Shown: piece after piece, positions 21,523 through 33,728 of the stretch | Numbering within the stretch: position 1 is the first letter of the stretch | Layout: each line of letters begins with the position of its first letter | Notes under the pieces: model-generated | What the model saw: the letters and a program-made list of their open reading frames with translations, nothing else | Told to the model about the DNA's origin: nothing | The model's database searches: none | Source of the DNA: Galaxea fascicularis | Lineage: Eukaryota; Cnidaria; Anthozoa; Scleractinia; Euphylliidae | Length of the DNA stretch: 64,000 nucleotides | Reading direction: 5' to 3' | NCBI GenBank assembly: GCA_948470475.1 | Contig: OX419337.1 | Coordinates: 29,712,872-29,776,871, forward strand | Made by a program: the position numbers and the translations under genes

Positions 21523-21963
21523 AGTACAGGGATTCTAAAAGCTGACGGACGTTTCGAGCGTTTCGTCAGAGTGTATCGAAGAATTATGGGTTGTGTGTAG
21601 TTTTTATAGTGGAGTAGGAGGTACGCTATTGGTGATAACATGGCAACCTGAAAATAGGAATACATTACTTACATTCATCGCTCGCCTAGTCGTCTTCCTG
21701 TCTCGCCAATGTATAATTTATTGCATAACGTACAGGTTATGCAATAATTTGCGGAGGTACATGTGAAACGAAGAGAAGAATGTTGCCATGTTCACGTTGC
21801 CATGTTACCACCAATAGCGTAGCTCCTACTCCACTATAAAAACTACACACAACCCATAATTCCTCGATTCGCTCTGACGAAGGGCTAACGCTCGAAACGT
21901 CAGCTTTTAGAATCCCCGTACGGTGGTCAATTTACATTTATCAACTCTGTTGATAATACCAAA
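21483..21963. mobile_element. Long inverted-repeat element (TTTGGTATTATCAAC ends)
   Basis: Arms of about 165 bp at 21483-21650 and 21797-21963 begin TTTGGTATTATCAACAGAG. They contain AAAAGCTGACGTTTCGAGCG-like and AATTATGGGTTGTGTGTAG blocks with modest divergence and small indels. The centre carries a further hairpin (TTATTGCATAAC and complement, about 21720-21747). The flank at 21965-22025 (CACCGACGCAGCGCCAC, TTTCTTTAGAAACTACCCCC) recurs at about 41690-41735 and, inverted, at about 42545-42595, so a larger family exists here. Confidence 0.75.
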
Positions 21964-22259
21964 TTTTTGTGTACTACTTCCCCACCGACGCAGCGCCACA
22001 GTTTCTTTAGAAACTACCCCCTTCTACCACATCCTTGTTACGTTTCGAAAAAAATCTGCTTCCTTTCATATCGTGAAAAAGCTTGTAACTTATTCAAAAG
22101 TGATAAAAAAATTAACTGGTTACTCAGTGAAATTATAACAGGGGTTGCGGCGCCACCAATTAATTACAATTAGCTTCGGTGCATGTTTTATAATGAGCCA
22201 TCTGCCAGTCGACAAACAAACGCAGTAGTCAATGCTGCTATGAAATTCGTGATCCCGTT

Positions 22260-22499
22260 TCAAACCATCCATATAGCAATAACAACCATCATCACCAAAT
22301 AGTTCTTTGTGTAATATGCGTACGCGAAAATAATCACGTTGTATATTGCAGCCACCACCAAGCCTGTGGTCGTATGCGCTTGTTTCTTTGCCTCTCGATC
22401 ACCTGCGTCCACCATGCCGTCGTTAAACTGCTGCTTTTTCGCTTTCTTTTTCTTTCCACTGGCTGAGGACAGCTGCTCAAGTGTCTCCACCATATTCAT
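22260..22499 (-). CDS. Possible small membrane protein, or last exon of one
   Basis: From ATG 22499 the frame encodes 79 residues. A Lys-rich segment (GKKKKAKKQQ) is followed by an acidic/charged linker and then a strongly hydrophobic C-terminus of about 35 residues. That end could form one or two membrane spans, and the protein stops right after it. The frame is open about 45 codons upstream with basic, protein-like composition, so this could instead be the final exon of a longer gene. I found no clear acceptor, although a GTAAGT sits upstream near 22650. No family was recognised. Codon composition looks more protein-like than neighbouring frames. Confidence 0.4.
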   Translation of the reverse strand: MNMVETLEQLSSASGKKKKAKKQQFNDGMVDAGDREAKKQAHTTTGLVVAAIYNVIIFAYAYYTKNYLVMMVVIAIWMV

Positions 22500-22884
22500 C
22501 TTGAACGGTTCTGTAAGACGTAGCGCAAATTTATACTTAAACCTCGAAGTTTTCTCGGCTCGAACCTTGACGGTTTTAGCCTTTTTCAAAGGGCTTCCTT
22601 TCTTCTCGTTCAGTTTTCTATTGAACTGATGTGTGTCTCAGATCACTTACGTCTCATGAAAAATGAAACTGATGCTTTGCATACGGAGATCAATTATACC
22701 GATACTGACCGCAAGTTTGCTCATTTAGTGGATTTGTCTAAATTCTCACTACATTACAATATAAAATATTTTACGTGTTTTGGGGATATTAAGTCCCGGC
22801 CGAAACGATGAAGCATTGCCGTCCAACATCGTGTTGGAAAACATCCTAACCTTTTAGACGCTTCCTCATATTTACATTTGACGT

Positions 22885-23031
22885 AATATATCAAATACGA
22901 GAGACAGTGTTTCATCGGGATATCCAAACACCGAGAAGAGAGTTGAAAATACGACGCGTAGCAGAGTACTTTTGACGGAATTCGAGGTATTTGGATGGCC
23001 GATGAAACATTGTCTCGGGTGTTTGATATAT
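22885..23031. mobile_element. Foldback MITE (ATATATCAAA ends)
   Basis: AATATATCAAATACGAGAGAC and GTGTTTCATCGG at the left face their near-complements at 22982-23031. Arms are about 50 bp and the spacer about 45 bp. The element is non-coding. Confidence 0.7.
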
Positions 23032-26000
23032 CTTCTCTGAGATTGAAACAAAAACTAAGGAATTAACAGAGAAGTAAAATCGTCAAAATCTATGTTCATT
23101 AAGACCGGGCTGATCCAAATCCCCTTTACGGTTGTGATTTCCTTTGTTTTAACTTGATGAATTACATTAATGAGTTTGAGAAATGGTTTTCAAGGTTTGA
23201 TCTATGGCATCTGTGTCATGTATTTTCATCCAATATTTTGCAATTAAATGCTTCATCACGGTTTAGCAACAACCTGTCAACAGAGCTTGCTAGAAGAGCG
23301 AAAAAAATCAACCAGTTGACAACAAATAGCGTTTAAATTTCCGCGACAATCCATGACAAATATCATTCTGTAGGATCACTCTTTAAATATTAGTTGGTCA
23401 AACAATGTCCGCCCATTAAGTCACCGGGCACTGTATGTGGTAAACAATACCTTGATGCTTTAGCCAGGCAGATCTTTTGGGATCATCTCTCTGAGAGCTT
23501 ATCTCAAAATCTCTTCATCAAACTACATATAGATGAGCAGACGATTGCTGACATCTTGCAGAAACCGCAAGGCTAATGTTTGACCAAAGCCAGCATAACC
23601 TCTTCTTGTAATCATCAAAATCATGTCAGTGCTTTGCCAAGCTAGTCGAAAGAAGGAGACAGCTGCCCTTTCTCAAAACTCCGGAAGAGTTCTCGGGCCT
23701 GAAAAAAATATCTGATCTGTTTTCTTTTAGCCAATGGTTGCTTTTCTAGCAAACTAACCCAATTTTTTTTCGTGAAGAGTCTGAGACGTTTTCGTTTTCA
23801 AAATTGTTGAAAAGTCCAATTTTTGCTATCGAAATTTGTGCACTTTTAGATTCCCAAACTTCTAAGGGAGCTTTAAGAAACTAACTTCCTTTTTCGTTTT
23901 TATTGGCAGACCAGGCGCACTTGTCCCCAGCCCCCTAAAACGCATAAAAATTTACGATCATTCTGTACGCAACGTTATTGTAGATGACACAGTATAAGAA
24001 GCATGTAGAAATCATCTGAACATATCCATGTTTAATAACCAGTCTATGTTTCAAAACCGGCCCGCGAGTCGATTCGTAGTCCGCCAAAATGCTCGCTTGA
24101 TGACTGGTCACGCCATGCGAGTACTTCTGTCTCCATTTCTGTATTGACCATTAATGTTTAACTTTTACTCTGGCATCTTTGAGCTTAACAGGAACAACCT
24201 CTTCATCGTCAGCAACGAATGAATATTCTGCTGAGAATAAGAAAGAGTTTCAGTAAGGTAACTAAAATATCACCTTGTTGTAGTAAAATAAAAGCGGTGT
24301 TGGAGTCGGAAGATAGAGAGAACTAAACATTGATCATTCGTCCATGCGTTCAAAATTCCCTGCACAAAACCTTAAACTTGGGCAGTTCACGTTGTTGTTT
24401 TGCAGGAGACGGAAACCAAATGTACCAACATGTCAAACCTCCTAACAGGAGTTGCATTGAGCCTCTGACCCTCCGATTAAGCTTGTTCGGATACGAGCAG
24501 AATACCTCTTCAAGAGGACCTCTACTGCGGACTGTGATTTTGTGGTGGTAAGGGACGATCGCAAGCATTTAGACTGCGCACCGCTCGCAGCGGCACACCC
24601 CTCCCTCTCCCCCCACTTTACCTTATGCAACCTTACTACAAAGACGTTTCAGAATTACGTTGAAATCTCATGCGGTCTTTCAGTCTCTTAGCGCATCATA
24701 TAGAATCTATATCATGCCAGATACCCGGGATAATGCTCCCTTCAGTACGTTCTTAAATCGTCGATATATCGAACGGATATGAGATTTACAGTGGCATTTA
24801 GAATACGTCCTGTAATTGTCCTTAAATTTAGCATTTAGTGAACCGACTGATACATATTAACGAGCGGACGACAGCCTCGTGGGTGATACAATTGGCAAAA
24901 AAAAAAAATTCAGAACGTGAATAACTTCATTAAAAACGCCCCACTCCTCAAAATTTCGCCTGCTGTTAAAACGGAAAACACTGTCATAGAATTTATGCTC
25001 ATGTGTGATACATAAAGCGAGCCAGGCCTGCTCTTGTTGAAAACACTGAACATGCATTGCTGCATTTAAAACATTCCACTCCGGCAACGCGCACTCGCCT
25101 AGTGGTAAAACAGAAAATAAAGCTCGAGTTAATGTTTTTCTTAGGACGACACTGACTTGACATTTCAATCAACGAAGACATCGATCATTTACCTTTATTC
25201 ATTTTTTATGTATTTAGTGGCTTAACAATGCGGTATAACGAAAGTGTATTGCTCAGCTTGAATGATCGAGCAGCGGAAGGTCAATTCAAACTTCTGCCAA
25301 CAAAGAGTGAAATGACCTGTATAACAAAAGCTATTGCTCTCTATTCACAAGGTCATAAAGTTTTCTTTGAGAAATAATTTGTTGACTTAGTTTGCAAAAG
25401 CTAATGGAAATTTTCAAACAATAGTTACTAGGCGTCGTGGAATAGTTTGCAGCGTCTTTACTGAATTTTTATTTTTTATAAAAGAACTCAGTGCTAAGGA
25501 ATTTTCAACGTTTTGTAGCCGATGCCCATCTGTTTATAATGAGATATACTACCGACAAAAGGAGAACCAAGCTTCTTGAAGGAACTTATGATTAGTTTGT
25601 TAGAAAATTTCTGGGGAAAAAGATAAAGTATCGACTGACTGGTACGTATCCCTCCTGCGGCTAAGAAACAATTGCAAAGCAAACATTTCATCACTTCAAA
25701 TAGTTACCCCATGGAGTTTTCTGATTTAAGTAAACGTTACGCATGCAAGAAATCGGCTCCTCGAACTAATCCAAAACAATGTCAGCAGCCCTGCGATCGC
25801 AAATAGTTTTAAACTAAAACGAAAGGGAGAATTTTGCCTGGCTCGAGTCACGCTGACTCGCAGCTCATATTCAATACTCTACACAACTTCAATTAATTGC
25901 GGTTAGCAGGTGACAAAATGTAAAAAAGGGGTTAAGAAACAACCACAAGGAGAAATTGACTTGGTGTACCAGTGAATTTTCCCAAGTTTAATCGAAAGGA

Positions 26001-27477
26001 ATATGACGAAACAATTATGGAGTAAGTGCAGTTTGACCTTAAAATGTAACAGGACGCCGACTACGGTTGAATAGCTGCAATCATAGGCCGAAACGCTCCA
26101 GGTGTGATATCGGTGGGTCGTCAGTCACTTCCTAGGAGACAATTGTTCAGCAAACATACAAACAGCAGTCAAACACGTAGTGACTTAGTAGTGTCAAACA
26201 CTAAGGCATGCAACCAGTTGAAACCGTAAAAACGGCTGAGAAAAAAAAAACCCAAGCGAAACGCATTCAAAGCTGCTCACCTCAGCGATCACAACACTGC
26301 TCTCTACATATTTTTGGTTGCCTCGGGTAAACAGTATTAAATAGTGGGCGTATTTCTAAAGAACACAGATGTCTTAAGATTGCTCGTTTGCTTGTGAAAA
26401 CCCAGTCACTTCAGGTATTTCATTGTTCTCTTTGAAATCGTTCAGGCAGACAAGGCCGAAACACAAGCTTTCTCATCAAAGCAGTCTTCATTATTCGTTC
26501 TATCATGTAGGCGTTTTGCTTTCTAATTCTCTGCTTCAATGGGGGATCAGATTTACAGCTCATATCGAGTTTTATCCTCAGACAATTTTTGTGAACTCGA
26601 GATCGGCCATTGTCGGGCCGCGGTTTCCAGGTTTATTAGACTCCAAAGATCATTAATTACACTTGGGGTTCACCTGAATCTCTTATAAATATTTCCAGCA
26701 TATTTAGTTAAAACCCTTGATTATGTGCTCGCTTAAAAGAAATATCAAAGAAATATGAAAGACTTTCTAATTTGAGCGAAAGCACGTGACCTCGGAAAAC
26801 CGCCCCATGAGATTTTACTTTTGATCCAAATCAGATCAAGTCAATAAGAGATACGATCTTAAGATTAATCCGGGCAGGCCTTCAAGCACAAAAATACGCC
26901 AATTTAACCACGTGCTAAAGCGAGAGGGTTATTGACCGGTCGGTAGATAATTTAGCAAATAAGTATCGCTGGTGGCTCTAAGAAATGAGATAACGTGAGC
27001 GGAGCACGCGCCTTTGTTGATCATTCAGCAGTTGCGGTACATTTCATTTTTGGTGATTGCACGAGAAATGCCATAGCAACGGGTCTAAAATTGGATTCCT
27101 CCTCACTCGGTGCCACGGTATGTTGGTTTTCTAAAAGCGTCAATTCCGTTGGATTGTGTAGCAATGTGGATTCTATTGTCCTTGTTTAAACACCGTATAA
27201 ATACACACATGGTTAACACTTTTGATGCTTAGCACCTCCATCAGCCAGTTGCTGGGAGGAAACCCACTTGAGCGGAACCGCCTATGATCGCGCCAACTTA
27301 TTTAAAAGAATATAATTTAATTAGCTGCTTACTCATGCGAATCAGTGACCAGCTTGAAGCCAATCAGATTCAAGCGCCAGGGACACCAACCAATCACAGA
27401 GCGCGCCATTATTGCACCTGTTCGGAACCAGCAAGTACAATAGTAGCCACCAAGTTGTCGTACGCGATTTCATAAGC
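23032..27477. other. Intergenic upstream of the nuclear receptor, no gene seen
   Basis: About 4.4 kb without a convincing coding frame, foldback or RNA gene. Short frames present have neither splice signals nor recognisable motifs. The last 1-2 kb presumably contains regulatory DNA for the plus-strand receptor gene, but I cannot point to specific sites beyond the TATA-like sequence near 27478. Confidence 0.4.
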
Positions 27478-27485
27478 TTTAAATA
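27478..27485 (+). promoter_or_regulatory. TATA-like element upstream of the NR2E gene
   Basis: TTTAAATA lies about 100 bp upstream of the start codon at 27583, a plausible position for a core promoter with a short 5' UTR. The assignment rests only on position and sequence. Confidence 0.3.
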
Positions 27486-27582
27486 CCGGAACGCAATCTC
27501 TCCGACGCTGCACAGGGCGCGACGTTTGCACTCTGTCTGGCAGAAGTCGATCGGTGAGCACGGTAAGGTAAAGCGAACAAAA

Positions 27583-30500
27583 ATGTCAGACACGGATGTT
27601 ATCGGAGTAAAGCGAGGAAAAACAGGTAATTTAATTCCTAAACATGGGAAAAAGAACCGTGAGGGCTTTGCATGGGTTCAACGCTTATGCTTGGAGCAGA
27701 CGCGCAGAAATTTTGACCCGAGCCCAGTAAAATTGGAAAATTGAGAGTTCAATAAGTATTTGTCGCTCTGTGATTTTTAAAACGCGACGCAATCGCTGAA
27801 GTTTAATTGCACACTTTAAATTTATTGGATGAAACGATACTAGATTTTTCGCCAGGTGCAAGCCTACGCCTAATGTAATAGATTGCATTAAGATAAACTG
27901 TTTATGTAAGAACAGACGCCGAGAAAATAACCTCACCTCCAGGCTAAAAAACGCCTCGCAAAAAAGACGTTGCAAACTCAATGGGAGTTTTGTGATCAAA
28001 GGAGGATCACTTAGACTGGTTTTGCTCGTGTAGTCGCGTGGCACTAACAAAGCTAATCTAGTGAATTTTTAAAGTCGAAAAGTCATCACTGAAAAATTGC
28101 GCGCACTTCAACATTCTTTTGATTCTTTCCGCAGAAGCCAAGCAAACTGTTCTTTGCAAAGTCTGTGGCGACAGAGCTTCAGGAAAGCATTACGGCGTGT
28201 TGACGTGCGACGGATGCCGGGGATTCTTCAAACGCAGCATCCGAAGAGATCTCGCTTATCAGTGCAAAGAAAGTAATTCTTGCCCGATCGATGTTGCAAG
28301 ACGAAACCAGTGTCAAGCCTGCAGACTGAAGAAATGCTTCGAAGTGCAAATGAATCGGGACGGTAAGAAAACTATCTGAGAATTCTTTGTTCAGATAACA
28401 CCTAACAACCTACAAACGAGCAACCACTTTTCCACTCTTGCACGAAACGGGAAGCGAGAAATTAAAGATCTGGATACAAATAATCGCATTTGCGTAACAA
28501 TGAAGCTATTCAAAACTTGGGGCAATTAAAAGAGAATTTAACCGTTCGTGCCTTTAAATATATTTCGCATCGACGTTGAACTGCGTGATTTTATATTCCG
28601 TTAATGGTTTCAAGATAAAATTTCACACTCAGAGTCCCTTAGTATTAGCATTTAATGTTGAAGGGGGGTGCTAAACATTCTCAACCACCTGTCAAATAGA
28701 GTTTACTCATCCAGAACGCGGGTAAGTTGGGAAAACCTGGCACACCTTGTACATGTTATTTTTTAGCACAGCTCCATATGATCACAAATCTTAAAATTTC
28801 ACCAAAACCTTTTTAAAAATCGGAGCATTTTCCCCAAATCAAGGTTTGTCCCTAAGTGAATTAGCTTCATTAGATCAAAAAAAATCTTTAAATGTATTCC
28901 TTACAGATCAGCAGGGTACTCGCTCTTGAAGCGCTCTTCTTTGTGCTTTCTATTAAAAATATAATAAGCCAAAGTAACTTCAACACAATCACTAAAGTTA
29001 TAGGAAGTTGGCTCGATATCCGTAAACAAAAACATTAATTTAAAAATGGTTGAGACGTAACGTTGTTTATTTTGTCGATTGCCGATATGGACATGTGACC
29101 TCACGGGCTTCAAGCTAATCTTCCATTAAAATGTAAACCCCAACTTGAACAATTTCAGATCACCGATTTGCTCTTTAAAAGCCGGTTAATTGCCGGTTGC
29201 ATTCTTGTCTTCATCATTTGTAGGCGAGGTTTATGCGATTCATTCTTCCGAAATTATAAACAAAAATAACTAAAGATTTTGCCCTTCACTTGAAGGTAAT
29301 TTATTATTAATCACGTCCACAAAACCCAAAATCGCGAAGGACGAAGTTTAGTATAGCGGGCCGTATCTCCAAGAAGGGTAGACGTTTGATGCTGGCCAGA
29401 ACACAAACACGCGTTATGGTCAATTGGTTACAAACGAAAAAGGCTTTCTCTCAAGACCTTTCGTGAAGCTGTCTTATGCAAAGCCAGCGTTGCAAGGAAC
29501 CCCAGGGATTAATAATTCATTTCTGTGCTTAAAAGACCGGACATAAAACAAAATCATATATACAATACAAAGAAGTTACTTTAGAGGCGTTTTGTTTTGT
29601 TTGGAGCTAAAAGGATACCTTGCTGGCCTTTGTTCGAGTGCATGGACCAGTTTCATGTCCGAAATCTTTTGAAGTCACAGCTCTCTCTGTGATTGAACTT
29701 TATCAAAATAAAAAAAAAAATTGCTGGCCATGCTTTGAACAAACAGCAGATAGCCTCGCGCATGAATAATAATGATGCGCTTTATTTAATTCTTGATTGC
29801 TTTTGTCTTACAAGCGAAAGATTTCTGAGAAATGACTCGGGGATAGAGTTTAAGAGACCAGAAACCTATAGCTACAAGATGTCAATGGCCTGGAAATGCG
29901 CGGCCACAAATGCATGTTTTCGCCGTTATAAGCCTCTCACGGATATTAGTTCGACCATAACATAAACATTTTCGTTAAGTTTGCATAAGCGTAGGTATCA
30001 AAACTATAAAGCAAATAACAGGTTCTTGACATTATCGTTAACTAAGTAGGCTCCAAAACACGAAATCAAATTAAACTGATGCAAAAAGGCAAAATGCTTT
30101 GGATTCGAAAAAAATTTCTCCTGTCTTTGAAACACTGAAATAGAGCTGATCACTTTCCTTATGCTATATATACATTTTGACCATTGAAATCAAAGCTATT
30201 AAACAGTCTATTGCAGTTGAGCTAACTGTCTCCCAGTTAATTTTTCCGAAGCAAAAATTTAACCATTCCAACTTTTTGCTATGCGACGAAACTGCAAGGA
30301 ATACGGGAGCAATTTTTGCTTTCCAGCTAACGTTCACAACCGTTTATTTATCTTTTATCGAAGCACACATAGACTCAAGTCACATAAATCTTTAAGCTTT
30401 TGCGCCTTGCTTTCAATTGAACAAACATCAGTTTCCGAACGCCAGTAAACTTGTTGAGATATGCGCACAATTGTGTAAGCGGTTTCCAGCCAGAGTTTGT

Positions 30501-31262
30501 CGTTTTATGGAATGATCTCTCTGGTGGAATTTAAAAACGATAATCATTTGAACAAAGACATTTCAATGCTCTCGTTGTTCCACGAATTAAAATCAGGTCT
30601 TCAAAACATGATATGAGCCTCATAAGAAATCAGCCAATCGGGGCGTGTTATGATTTAGTCTCCAGGAACGGCAGCTGACACAGAAAACCGCGATGACCGA
30701 ATTCCCCAAGGCATACGCACATTAAGCAGGCCCCCATTGTGATGTGGAGAGCGTTGGAGTTGCTATCAACCAATAAGGGTGACTTCCTGCCACCCGCATT
30801 TGTTTTTTTATTTTTAATGCCTATTATTGTGATGCGCTATATTTAGCGGAAGTTAGCACAGCATTGCCCATTCGTTTGCTACTTTAATTTTTGGACTGTA
30901 CACAGAGAAAAAAAATACTATATTTCTAAAACATTTCCCTAAATATTTTTGTTCATAATAGGTTTTTCTATGAGTTAAAGAACGTGCCCTCAGAAGGAGT
31001 TTAACATTCTATGAGCTCGTTTTGCGTTTACGCTGTAAAAACGATTGTGCAATAATGCGAGATATTTTTTTCAAAGGCAGGGAATATCTGAACAAACGCA
31101 TGTTTCGTTCATTCATGAAGCCGCCTTGATTTGAATTACTGATGCATGTGAAAATAGGCGAGAAAAGAGCCAACGAAAATAAAAAAACATTCTGACTGAA
31201 GTTGTGATTAAAGTTAAGTTTGTTTTGTTTTGTGGCCAAACAAAGTTATCAGGAAAACATTC

Positions 31263-31294
<32 letters not shown>

Positions 31295-33728
31295 TAATAG
31301 GGTAATCACCTCAGTGAATTAGGCTTAGAGTCTCCGTTCGATTAAAAGAGAGAACATATTCAAACGAAATTACTGCGCGCTCCTTCCCTACGATGCTGTT
31401 AAGTTTGCTTCTAGATAACTGTAAAGGAAGTTGCTAAGGATCACCATTCGCTCAAAAGTGTCCACGCCGTTCAGTTACTCTTTTTCTGCAGTGCTGTATC
31501 TTTGTTACTGTTCTTTGAACAGTTCGGCTGCTTTATATCGTCTTTAGTCAGTATCAATATAGACCTTATTCATAAATGGCGGCTGTTTTATTTTGTTTTG
31601 TTATTGTGCAAATTAGCCTACCAAGCCTCACATTAGAGCAAGAATTCTTTTCAAGTTAGCACATGCTAACGAGGCTTAGTAGGCTAATTTGCACAGGGAC
31701 AAAAGAATGATGAATAGGTAGCCATTTATGAATAAGGTCTATATGAATTCTCCTTACAGCTCTCACGTATTTCACATATTACATGTACGGAGAATTTGTA
31801 TAAATGTTAACTCAACTGATCCCTGGTGATCATTTCCTGTATTCTCATTCCCTGTGTTATTGACGAACTAGAGATACGGTAAAGAGAAGTTGAATTATGG
31901 TCACTGTTGAGAAGTAGAGGGTTAGTGGCCGTGATACTTTCTGAGAAATTAAAGAAAAACACAAAAGCATTTTAGGAAGTTCATAACGTGTCGACTGCAT
32001 GTCAGCGACGGAAGCATAAGTTTTCTTGCCATTTTTCCTCTTAGCCAATACGATTGCGCTGAAGACGCCATCCTTAGGGAACAGTTTTCGCTACTGACAA
32101 ACTACCTAATTGTTTTACGTGTTGAAAGTTTTATAACAAAACGACAAGGTTGTTTTATGATTATTTTTTGACGACTTTATATTCTGCGAAGAAATTATAA
32201 AACAATTCTGATACCAACTTTGATACCCTTATTTTCGTTTTAGCCGTGCAACACGAGCGAGCCCCGCGGACGAATCAGCTCAAGCAAGCAACAAACGAAG
32301 ATATTCGTTGTAAACCATTGAAGAGGAAGCAGACTGCTTTTGAGTCGGACAACCTGGACTTGTTGCCGACCCAGATACCTATCACCCCAAAGAAAGAAAA
32401 AGTTCTTAATTCCCCTGTAACACCGGAGCCTGTATACTATGGAAGCAGTCCTCCAAGGTTCCTTATGGGGTATGTACATCCAGAGAGCCCCAAAGATGCT
32501 TCGGTGCCGGTTTCCGTGGCAACAACAATGACCCCGCCCCACACTCCACAGCATGGACAACACGTGCCTTACCCAATCATGTACCTTGGTTCACCGGAAA
32601 TGCTCCACGAGTCAGCTGTACGAATCTTGTTTATGACGGTGAAGTGGGTTCGCAACATTCCAACGTTCTTTGATCTGCCATTTCGTGATCAGGCAATCTT
32701 GCTTGAGGAGGGCTGGAGCGAGCTCTTTATCCTGAGTATTGCGCAATGGAACTTGCCTGTTGAGATAAGTACGCTGCTGGCAGCGGCAGGAGTAAGCCCA
32801 GAGCGGGACGGGTCAGAAAAAGTGACTTGCGGGATGGGAGAGATAAAAGCATTGAAAAACATCGTCGAGAGATTTCGAGCAGCGAATATTGACCAGACGG
32901 AGTACGCATGCTTGAAAGCCATCGTCCTATTCAAGCCAGGTGTGTTAAAATTGAATGCGATTTGGAGGTTATAAAAAGAATTCGATGTAGGCCCAGCACA
33001 GTATTATTCTTTGAAAACCATACTAATCATTTTCGTAAATTGGTGATGGAGAAGATGAAAGACTCGGAATTTATGTCGAGTCACGACGAACCGTCGGTAA
33101 AACGATGAACCGTCAGTAAGACGATGGAGTGACGGTCTTCAAGCGAGTAATAACTCAGATAACAATGGCGAGATAAAGTCGTCTGGCGCCGAAAATGTTG
33201 ATGTGATTTAAATGTAATATTTATGTATATTAATGTATATTTAATGTAATATTTGTATATTTTCATAATTATCGGGCTGCAAGAGATGGTCTATAGCTTT
33301 TCATGGGACTATTAGTAGGAAGGAGAAATAATTTATCAGAGGCCGGAGCAACGCGAAAAAGAGGGGAAGTCGGGAGAAAAAGTTAGGGGAAGTCGGGAGG
33401 CGGGGAAAGACTACGGGAAGCGGGATTAGCACCACCCTTTAGATCGAGGTTCATAACGTTAACACCCTTTGGTACTTGAATTACAGATACAAGAGGACTT
33501 CGAGCACCACATCATGTGGAACAACTTCAAGACCAAGCCCAAAGCATGCTGGGAGAATATGATCGCCAGTCTTACCCGAGTCAGCAAGTCCGTTTCGGGA
33601 GGCTACTGTTGATGCTCCCGTCTTTACGAGCGCTGTCTTCAAAATGCATCGAACAGATTTTTTTTCGTGGTACGCTGGATAATATTCCAATGGAAAGGCT
33701 CTTATCTGACATGTTTAAATCGGCTTGA
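27583..33728 (+). CDS. NR2E1: Tailless/TLX-type nuclear receptor (NR2E subfamily), four exons, 402 aa
   Basis: A complete nuclear receptor transcription factor. Coding exons are 27583-27625, 28135-28362, 32244-32939 and 33487-33728; every junction is phase 1 with GT..AG borders. Residues 22-87 form the two-zinc DNA-binding domain, with Cys22, 25, 39 and 42, P-box CDGCRG, and Cys58, 64, 74 and 77. The segment after it ([13 protein letters not shown]) is the NR2E signature. After a ~90-residue hinge, the ligand-binding domain starts near residue 185 ([31 protein letters not shown]) and ends in the AF-2 helix [13 protein letters not shown], very close to vertebrate TLX. Length fits the family (~385-410). 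Family members are nuclear DNA-binding regulators, usually repressors, of neural progenitors. Cnidarian NR2E proteins may pre-date the TLX/PNR split, so the symbol is approximate. Confidence 0.93.
28135..28362 (+). CDS. NR2E1: NR2E exon 2: DNA-binding domain
   Basis: The acceptor TTTCCGCAG and the donor GACG/GTAAG bound 76 codons that contain essentially the whole zinc-finger domain. The exon begins and ends in phase 1. The second finger's first loop has five residues between Cys58 and Cys64. From family knowledge the loop is longer in vertebrate TLX, so this is the shorter spacing common to most nuclear receptors. Confidence 0.95.
31263..31300. repeat. (AAT)n microsatellite
   Basis: About ten tandem AAT units, with one ACA interruption near the 3' end, inside intron 2 of the nuclear receptor gene. 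Confidence 0.95.
31557..31744. mobile_element. Foldback MITE in the NR2E intron
   Basis: The 24-bp outer arms at 31557-31580 and 31721-31744 are exact complements (ATATAGACCTTATTCATAA and on). An inner pair at 31605-31628 and 31672-31695 (TGTGCAAATTAGCCTACC and complement) has one mismatch. The centre holds a near-palindrome, GTTAGCACATGCTAAC. No coding capacity. Confidence 0.85.
32244..32939 (+). CDS. NR2E1: NR2E exon 3: hinge and most of the ligand-binding domain
   Basis: The acceptor TTTTCGTTTTAG and the donor CCAG/GTGTG bound 232 codons. The first ~25 continue the DNA-binding domain's C-terminal extension, followed by a Pro/Thr-rich hinge with TPEP and TPPHTPQH motifs, possible phosphorylation sites. 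The remainder is helices 3-9 of the ligand-binding domain. The donor differs from consensus at +3 and +5 but keeps phase 1. Reading through it gives only 11 more residues before a stop. Confidence 0.92.

Larger units (their letters stand above)
28363..32243 (+). other. Intron 2 of the NR2E gene
   Basis: 3.9 kb, AT-rich. It holds an (AAT)n microsatellite at 31263-31300 and a foldback element at 31557-31744. No other gene is visible on either strand. Confidence 0.8.

Noticed and set aside
27412..27744. 110-codon plus-strand frame overlapping NR2E exon 1
   Set aside because: It reads through the exon 1 donor at 27626; only the part from ATG 27583 to 27625 belongs to the receptor.
31263..31300. 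Regular short repeats considered as a CRISPR array
   Set aside because: It is a simple AAT microsatellite without spacers, in an animal gene intron. No CRISPR-like array is present anywhere in the window.
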